This document shows positions 59,116 through 64,000 of a DNA stretch of 64,000 nt, one piece after another. Origin of the DNA: Chryseosolibacter sp044507775 (GTDB lineage Bacteria; Bacteroidota; Bacteroidia; Cytophagales; Cyclobacteriaceae). Position 1 is the first letter of the stretch, and each line of letters opens with the position of its first letter. A program made the position numbers and the translations under genes. The stretch is taken from positions 37,118-101,117 of the forward strand of contig JBIQIY010000023.1 in assembly GCA_044507775.1 (NCBI GenBank). Direction: 5' to 3'. The notes under the pieces were generated by a model that saw only the letters and a program-made list of their open reading frames with translations, searched no databases and had not been told where the DNA came from.

Positions 59116-61242
59116 ATGAGTGAGGCGGTTTTGTCCATTGAAAAGATCACACAGCAAATTGAAGAGAGCAACTATATCAGCCGCGACCTGAGCTGGCTGC
59201 AGTTCAATTACCGTGTGCTTGACCAGGCCCGTCACGTCGACCGCAGCATTTTTGACCGCCTTAAATTCCTTTCTATAACCGCGTCCAACCTCGACGAATT
59301 CTGTACCATTCGCCTGGGGAGTTTGTACAATTACATCGACTACGGAAAAGAGCGCTTTGACTATAACGGCCTTCGGGAGGAACCTTTCCGGGTGCTGTTG
59401 CTGGCGGAAACACGTCGCTTTTACAATGACCAGAACGAATACTTCGTCAAGAAGCTCAAGCCGCTCTTTGAAACCAATGGCTTTATCATCGCCGGTTATG
59501 CTGACCTTTCCGTTGAGAATACGCAAAAGGTGAACGAGTATTTCAACAGCATCATTTTTCCGATGCTGACGCCGATGGTATTCGACAACTATCATACGTT
59601 TCCTGTTCTGATGAACAACCGTCTTCTGTTTGGCGTGGTGACGAAGAATCCCGGTGACAGCCAGAACCAGTTTAAGGTAAGCTTCATACAGGTCCCTAAC
59701 AATCTGCCGCGATTCTACGAGATCGTCTCGGACGACAAGACCTTATTTGTTCCGGTGGAGGATATCATTAGCTACAACATTCACAACCTTTTCAGGAACG
59801 TAGAGATCGCGAGCATCAATCTTTTCCGCATCAACCGGAACGGCGACTTCACGTTGGAAGAGAGCGAGGATATCGAGTCCAACTTCCTGGAAGATCTGAA
59901 GCGCAAGATCAAGACGCGCAGGTCCGGGCGGGTTGTGCGCCTGGAGGTGGTAGAAAAACCGGATCCCTGGATGATGCGCATCCTGAAGATCCAGTGGGAT
60001 CTCGACGATCACAATATCTTCTACGTTCCCAAGGAGAGTCTGCTTGATTTTACGGGCTTGCTGCAGATTGTAAACCACAAGGAGTTCAAGACCCGAAGGG
60101 CGCAGCAACCGGATCCTGTGAAACCACTGAATTTTCCGGAGCAGGGTTCACGCGATCTGTTCGAGGTCTTGCAGGAACGGGACATCCTGTTGCATCACCC
60201 TTATAATTCGATGGAACCCGTCCTGGAATTGCTGGAAAAGGCTGCGGACGATCCGTACGTGCTTTCTATCAAAATTACCATCTACCGGGTCGCGCGGGAG
60301 TCGCGTGTAACGGCTGCGTTGTTACGGGCGGCGGAAAATGGCAAGCACGTTTCCGTGCTGTTCGAAGTGAAGGCGCGGTTTGACGAGGAGAACAATCTGC
60401 GCGAAGCGCAACGGTTGCAGAAGGCCGGTTGCTTTGTGATCTATGGCGTCAGCAGCCTCAAGACTCACACTAAACTTTTGCTCATCGTGCGCAGGTACGG
60501 CGATGACAAGGTGACCCGTTTTGTTCACCTGTCCAGCGGAAACTACAATGAAGCTACCGCCAGGCTATACGTCGACATCGGTCTGCTGACAACGCGTGAG
60601 GTCTACGCACAGGATGTGTCGGAGTTCTTCAATGTAATCACAGGTCATTCGCAACCGACTACATACAGGAACCTCATCACGTCTCCCAGGGATATGCGCA
60701 TTCAGCTTCTTAATCTCGTTCGCAGGGAAGCGGAGAATGCCCGGCAGGGAGTTCCCGCGGGAATCGTGATCAAGCTGAACTCGCTGCAGGATAAGGAATT
60801 CATTGACGAGCTGTATGCGGCTTCCCAGGCAGGCGCGCCGATCAAGCTGATCGTTCGCGGCATGTGCAGCCTGCGTCCGGGCAGGGTAGGAGTCAGCGAA
60901 AATATCGAAGTGATTTCAATCGTGGGCGAATACCTCGAGCATTCCCGTATTTACTACTTCCACAACGCGGGTAATCCGAAGGTGTATATAGGAAGCGCCG
61001 ATGCCATGGTGCGCAGTTTCGACCGACGCATCGAATCACTGTTCTTGCTGGAGGAGGATATCCTGCGCAAACAGGCGATCAACAACCTGCGCTTCAATCT
61101 GAAGGACAATGTCAACGCCTACATCATGCAGGAGGACGGGTCGTATGTCATCAAGGAACAGAACGGCGAGCCACCCTTCAACATGCACAAGGAATTCTAC
61201 AACGTCACACGCGAGATCGTGGAAGAGGCCACGCTATTCTAG
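59116..61242 (+). CDS. ppk1: Polyphosphate kinase 1
   Basis: A 708-residue Ppk1 that reversibly polymerises ATP gamma-phosphate into polyphosphate. The N-terminal segment SRDLSWLQFNYRVLDQA and NLDEFCTIRLGSLYN are conserved. The catalytic histidines lie in the two PLD-like C-terminal halves: SSLKTHTKLLLIVRR and GEYLEHSRIYYFHNAG. Length and domain order are standard. Confidence 0.96.
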   Translation: MSEAVLSIEKITQQIEESNYISRDLSWLQFNYRVLDQARHVDRSIFDRLKFLSITASNLDEFCTIRLGSLYNYIDYGKERFDYNGLREEPFRVLLLAETRRFYNDQNEYFVKKLKPLFETNGFIIAGYADLSVENTQKVNEYFNSIIFPMLTPMVFDNYHTFPVLMNNRLLFGVVTKNPGDSQNQFKVSFIQVPNNLPRFYEIVSDDKTLFVPVEDIISYNIHNLFRNVEIASINLFRINRNGDFTLEESEDIESNFLEDLKRKIKTRRSGRVVRLEVVEKPDPWMMRILKIQWDLDDHNIFYVPKESLLDFTGLLQIVNHKEFKTRRAQQPDPVKPLNFPEQGSRDLFEVLQERDILLHHPYNSMEPVLELLEKAADDPYVLSIKITIYRVARESRVTAALLRAAENGKHVSVLFEVKARFDEENNLREAQRLQKAGCFVIYGVSSLKTHTKLLLIVRRYGDDKVTRFVHLSSGNYNEATARLYVDIGLLTTREVYAQDVSEFFNVITGHSQPTTYRNLITSPRDMRIQLLNLVRREAENARQGVPAGIVIKLNSLQDKEFIDELYAASQAGAPIKLIVRGMCSLRPGRVGVSENIEVISIVGEYLEHSRIYYFHNAGNPKVYIGSADAMVRSFDRRIESLFLLEEDILRKQAINNLRFNLKDNVNAYIMQEDGSYVIKEQNGEPPFNMHKEFYNVTREIVEEATLF

Positions 61243-61247
61243 CGGGC

Positions 61248-62900
61248 TCACTTCTTCGCCCACATATCGCGAAGGGTTACTGTCCGGTTGAAAATCAGCT
61301 TCGATGGCGTTGAGTCAGGATCCAGGCAGAAATAACCTTTCCGCAGGAACTGAAAACGGTCTTCCAGCTTAGCCGATGCGATGGCAGGCTCCGCGTAAAC
61401 GTCACCCAGCGTCTGCAGCGATTCAGGATTGAGGTAGTCCTTGAAGTCACCTTCCGCCTGGCTGAGATCTTCTACTTTGAACAACCGATCGTACATGCGG
61501 GCTTCAATCTTCACCGCCTGCGGGACGCTGACCCAGTGCAGAGTGCCCTTTACGTGGATCCCCGAGGTATCGGATCCGCTGCGGCTTTCCGGGATGTACG
61601 CGCAATGTACTTCTGTCACTTTCCCTTCCTGATTGCGGATCACTTCCTCGCAACGGATGATATAAGCGCTCTTTAACCGCACCATCTGCCCGGGCGCGAG
61701 CCGGAAATATTTCTTCGGAGGGTTCTCCATGAAGTCTTCCCGCTCGATATAGAGCTCGCGACTGAAAGGGATCTCGCGTTTGGTCACTTGTTCAGCCTCA
61801 GGATTGTCTTCGCTTTCCATCATTTCGACCTTACCCTCGGGAAAGTTTGTGATCACTACCTTCAGAGGATCAAACACGACCATTCTGCGGTCTGCGATCT
61901 TGTTCAGATGCTCTCTTACACAAAACTCCAGTAGTCCCACATCGATCAGGTTCTCGCGTTTTGCAACTCCGATCTTCTCGCAGAAATCGCGGATGCTTTC
62001 AGGTGTGTACCCACGACGCCTGACTCCGCTAAGTGTGGGCATACGGGGATCGTCCCATCCCCTGACATGCCCCTCATTGACGAGCTGCAGCAGTTTGCGC
62101 TTACTCATGATGGTATAGGTCATGTTCAGCCGCGCAAACTCGTACTGATGTGATGGATAGATTTCCAGTTTCTCGATGAGCCAGTCATATAATTCGCGGT
62201 GCGGAATGAACTCCAGGGTACAGATGCTGTGCGTAACCTTCTCGATCGAGTCACTTTGCCCATGTGCAAAGTCGTACATGGGATAGATGCACCACTCGTC
62301 TCCCGTGCGATGATGGCGCGCATGCTTGATGCGGTAGAGGATTGGGTCGCGCATGTGCATGTTGCGATGGGCCATGTCGATTTTTGCCCGTAGCACTTTT
62401 GCCCCATCGTGATATTTTCCTGCGCGCATTTCCTCGAATAACTTCCTGTTTTCCTCAGGTGTCCGGGTCCTGAAAGCACTGTCCCTGCCCGGGTGTGTGG
62501 GTGTGCCCTTAAGGGTCGCGATTTCCTCGCTCGTGCTGTCATCAACGTAAGCAAGTCCTTTATCGATCAGCCGGAGGGCAAACTCGTACAGCTGCGGGAA
62601 GTAGTCTGATGCGTATAGTTCATGCTTCCATTGAAAGCCGAGCCACCGCACGTCGTTCTTGATGCTTTCAACATATTCGGTCTCTTCGGTCACCGGATTG
62701 GTGTCATCGAAGCGGAGGTTAGTATAGCCTCCGTAGCGAAGGGTGAGTCCGAAGTTTAGACAAATACTCTTCGCATGCCCCATGTGAAGATAGCCATTCG
62801 GCTCCGGTGGAAACCGCGTGATGATCTGCGTGTGCTTTCCTGCGTTCAGGTCGTTCTCAATAATCTCTTCCAGGAAATTCAAGCTCTTTTCTTCCGTCAT
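61248..62900 (-). CDS. glnS: Glutaminyl-tRNA synthetase
   Basis: A 550-residue class I synthetase. The HIGH motif region reads RFPPEPNGYLHMGHAKS and the KMSKS region is TIMSKRKLLQL. The catalytic core is followed by the two beta-barrel anticodon-binding domains. Presence of GlnRS means glutamine is charged directly onto tRNA-Gln. A -7-like box lies 19 bases before the start. Confidence 0.95.
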   Translation of the reverse strand: MTEEKSLNFLEEIIENDLNAGKHTQIITRFPPEPNGYLHMGHAKSICLNFGLTLRYGGYTNLRFDDTNPVTEETEYVESIKNDVRWLGFQWKHELYASDYFPQLYEFALRLIDKGLAYVDDSTSEEIATLKGTPTHPGRDSAFRTRTPEENRKLFEEMRAGKYHDGAKVLRAKIDMAHRNMHMRDPILYRIKHARHHRTGDEWCIYPMYDFAHGQSDSIEKVTHSICTLEFIPHRELYDWLIEKLEIYPSHQYEFARLNMTYTIMSKRKLLQLVNEGHVRGWDDPRMPTLSGVRRRGYTPESIRDFCEKIGVAKRENLIDVGLLEFCVREHLNKIADRRMVVFDPLKVVITNFPEGKVEMMESEDNPEAEQVTKREIPFSRELYIEREDFMENPPKKYFRLAPGQMVRLKSAYIIRCEEVIRNQEGKVTEVHCAYIPESRSGSDTSGIHVKGTLHWVSVPQAVKIEARMYDRLFKVEDLSQAEGDFKDYLNPESLQTLGDVYAEPAIASAKLEDRFQFLRKGYFCLDPDSTPSKLIFNRTVTLRDMWAKK

Positions 62901-62918
62901 GGTGCATCGTTAAGGCCG

Positions 62919-62926
62919 TAAAGATA
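62919..62926 (-). promoter_or_regulatory. -7-like element of glnS
   Basis: Reads TATCTTTA on the minus strand, seven of eight matches to TAnnTTTG, 18 bases before the glnS start. Confidence 0.4.
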
Positions 62927-63044
62927 CGGGAATCGGGATATTTGGAAATAGCTTCCGGGGGGAAATCGGGATGCCGGAAGGCCTATCAGCGCGGATGGGT
63001 CGACTGCCACTTGCGTAAGCAGATTTCCTTAGCGATTTTCAGGC

Positions 63045-63698
63045 ATGAAAACGAAGAGAGTTTCAATCGAGGTCTCGGAGTCCACCGGCTCGGTGACCGG
63101 AGAGTTTATTACAGCCGAAGATATGGACTTCCTGTACGTGTTTGCTCATGGGGCAGGTGCGGGAATGAATCATCCGTTTATGCAGAGGCTGTCGGTGGAT
63201 CTCCTCGCCCGAAAGATCGGAACTTTGCGTTTCAACTTTCCCTACATGGAAAAGGGCGGCAAGAGACCTGACGTTCCCGCCGTCGCTGAAAAATCCGTGT
63301 TGCGAGCCATCGACTATGCGGCGCAAACTTTTCCCCATACCAGGCTGCTGGCAGGAGGTAAATCGTTCGGCGGCCGGATGACCTCGCAGGCGTTGTCTAA
63401 ATCGACGGGGTCAGGAGTCCACGGGATTGTGTTTGTCGGCTTCCCGCTACACGCACCGGGTAATGCCGGGATCGAGCGCGCATCGCATTTAAAGAGTGTA
63501 ACGGTACCCATGCTGTTCCTGCAGGGAACGCGCGATGCGCTGGCCGACATGACACTCATGGAAAAGGTCAGCGGCGACCTGCCATTGTCGACATTGAAGA
63601 GGTTTGAAGGCGCGGATCACTCTTTTAAAGCCGGCAAGCAGGACCTCATTCCGGCACTTGCCGCTTCCATCAGCGAGTGGGCGATGCGCCTGAAATAA
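63045..63698 (+). CDS. Alpha/beta hydrolase of the Tex30/KANL3-like type
   Basis: A 217-residue alpha/beta hydrolase. The oxyanion region is VFAHGAGAGMNHPFM, the nucleophile Ser107 sits in LAGGKSFGGRM, the acid is in FLQGTRDALAD (near 163) and the histidine is His192 in GADHSFK. The GGKSFGGR elbow matches the Tex30/KANL3 group. Substrate unknown. No signal peptide. Confidence 0.88.
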   Translation: MKTKRVSIEVSESTGSVTGEFITAEDMDFLYVFAHGAGAGMNHPFMQRLSVDLLARKIGTLRFNFPYMEKGGKRPDVPAVAEKSVLRAIDYAAQTFPHTRLLAGGKSFGGRMTSQALSKSTGSGVHGIVFVGFPLHAPGNAGIERASHLKSVTVPMLFLQGTRDALADMTLMEKVSGDLPLSTLKRFEGADHSFKAGKQDLIPALAASISEWAMRLK

Positions 63699-63759
63699 TG
63701 CCCGAAGGGGTCGGTGCCTTCGTCGCGAAAATAAATCATGGCGTTAAGTTTTTTGTGCC

Positions 63760-63767
63760 TATATTTG
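63760..63767 (+). promoter_or_regulatory. -7 element of the cold-shock gene
   Basis: TATATTTG is a perfect TAnnTTTG match, 33 bases before ATG 63801. It supports that start rather than the in-frame ATG at 63738, which would lie upstream of the promoter. Confidence 0.55.
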
Positions 63768-63800
63768 CGAACATTTATTACAATTAATCATCAACATTTA

Positions 63801-63998
63801 ATGAAAGAAGGAACAGTAAAATTCTTCAACGAAACGAAAGGATTTGGTTTCGTGAAAGAAACAGCAACCGGCCAGGAGTATTTTGTGCACATCTCCGGCC
63901 TGCTAGTTGACAAAATCTACGAAAATGATGAAGTCACTTTCGAGCTGAAAGAAGGAAAGAAAGGATTGAATGCAGTTAACGTAAGGTTAGCTAACTAA
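63801..63998 (+). CDS. Cold-shock (CspA-like) protein
   Basis: A 65-residue single cold-shock domain protein from ATG 63801. The RNA-binding motifs RNP1 (KGFGFVKE) and RNP2 (YFVHIS) are present, starting MKEGTVKFFNETKG. These act as RNA chaperones. A perfect -7 box lies upstream with a leader of about 25 bases, so the long regulatory leader of enterobacterial cspA is absent. Confidence 0.95.
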   Translation: MKEGTVKFFNETKGFGFVKETATGQEYFVHISGLLVDKIYENDEVTFELKEGKKGLNAVNVRLAN

Positions 63999-64000
63999 TA

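Overview
The window is chromosomal DNA of a member of the Bacteroidota, most likely the class Cytophagia. The evidence is: type IX secretion (T9SS) sorting domains of type A (genes at 71-2080 and 4140-7139) and type B (19293-22358); a PorP/SprF partner protein; near-consensus Bacteroidota -7 boxes (TAnnTTTG) before several genes; a bacilliredoxin at the end of a suf operon; and a DnaG primase whose zinc-ligand positions are substituted. I cannot name the genus.

Layout. 1-7.2 kb, minus strand: a secreted T9SS protein, a PASTA protein, D-Ala-D-Ala ligase and an M43 metalloprotease. 7.2-14.2 kb: NifU-like and Mrp iron-sulfur proteins diverge from dnaG, then ribBA, a secreted hypothetical, surE and a CoA-type Nudix hydrolase. 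14.2-22.4 kb, minus strand: aconitase with a lysine-rich tail of about 100 residues, folE/queD, PorP/SprF and a large repeat protein carrying a type B sorting domain. 22.4-26.1 kb: a compact cluster of two paralogous acyltransferase-like proteins around a lone carrier protein, a cytochrome P450 and a TIGR03032-type protein. 26.4-28.3 kb: cysH-type reductase and a sugar epimerase. 28.4-34.9 kb, minus strand: sufB-C-D-S, a coiled-coil protein, sufE, a SufT-like protein and a bacilliredoxin. 35.0-36.0 kb: an Lrp regulator, then two tandem tRNA-like RNAs followed by an intrinsic terminator. 36.1-50.7 kb: mostly housekeeping metabolism (fadD, phosphohexomutase, hppD, trpS, glutaryl-CoA dehydrogenase) plus uncharacterised proteins, including a 14-repeat YwqK/barrel fusion. 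50.9-56.8 kb: a heparinase-like lyase with a Tat-exported Gfo/Idh/MocA oxidoreductase, an M61 peptidase and a CoA-binding protein. 57.0-64.0 kb: gyrB, ppk1, glnS, an alpha/beta hydrolase and a cold-shock protein.

The three strongest unusual signals are these. (1) A tandem pair of class II tRNA-shaped RNAs (35557-35880) has variable arms of 76-84 nt and compensatory base changes between the copies. (2) A family of inverted arrays of 7-9 bp units lies mostly at gene ends (16921-17076, 27071-27384, 32511-32609, 41745-41885, 43026-43229, 54104-54342), with a one-armed remnant before surE. (3) The aconitase carries a histone H1-like C-terminal tail. All assignments come from reading the sequence and from memory of protein families; no search was run.
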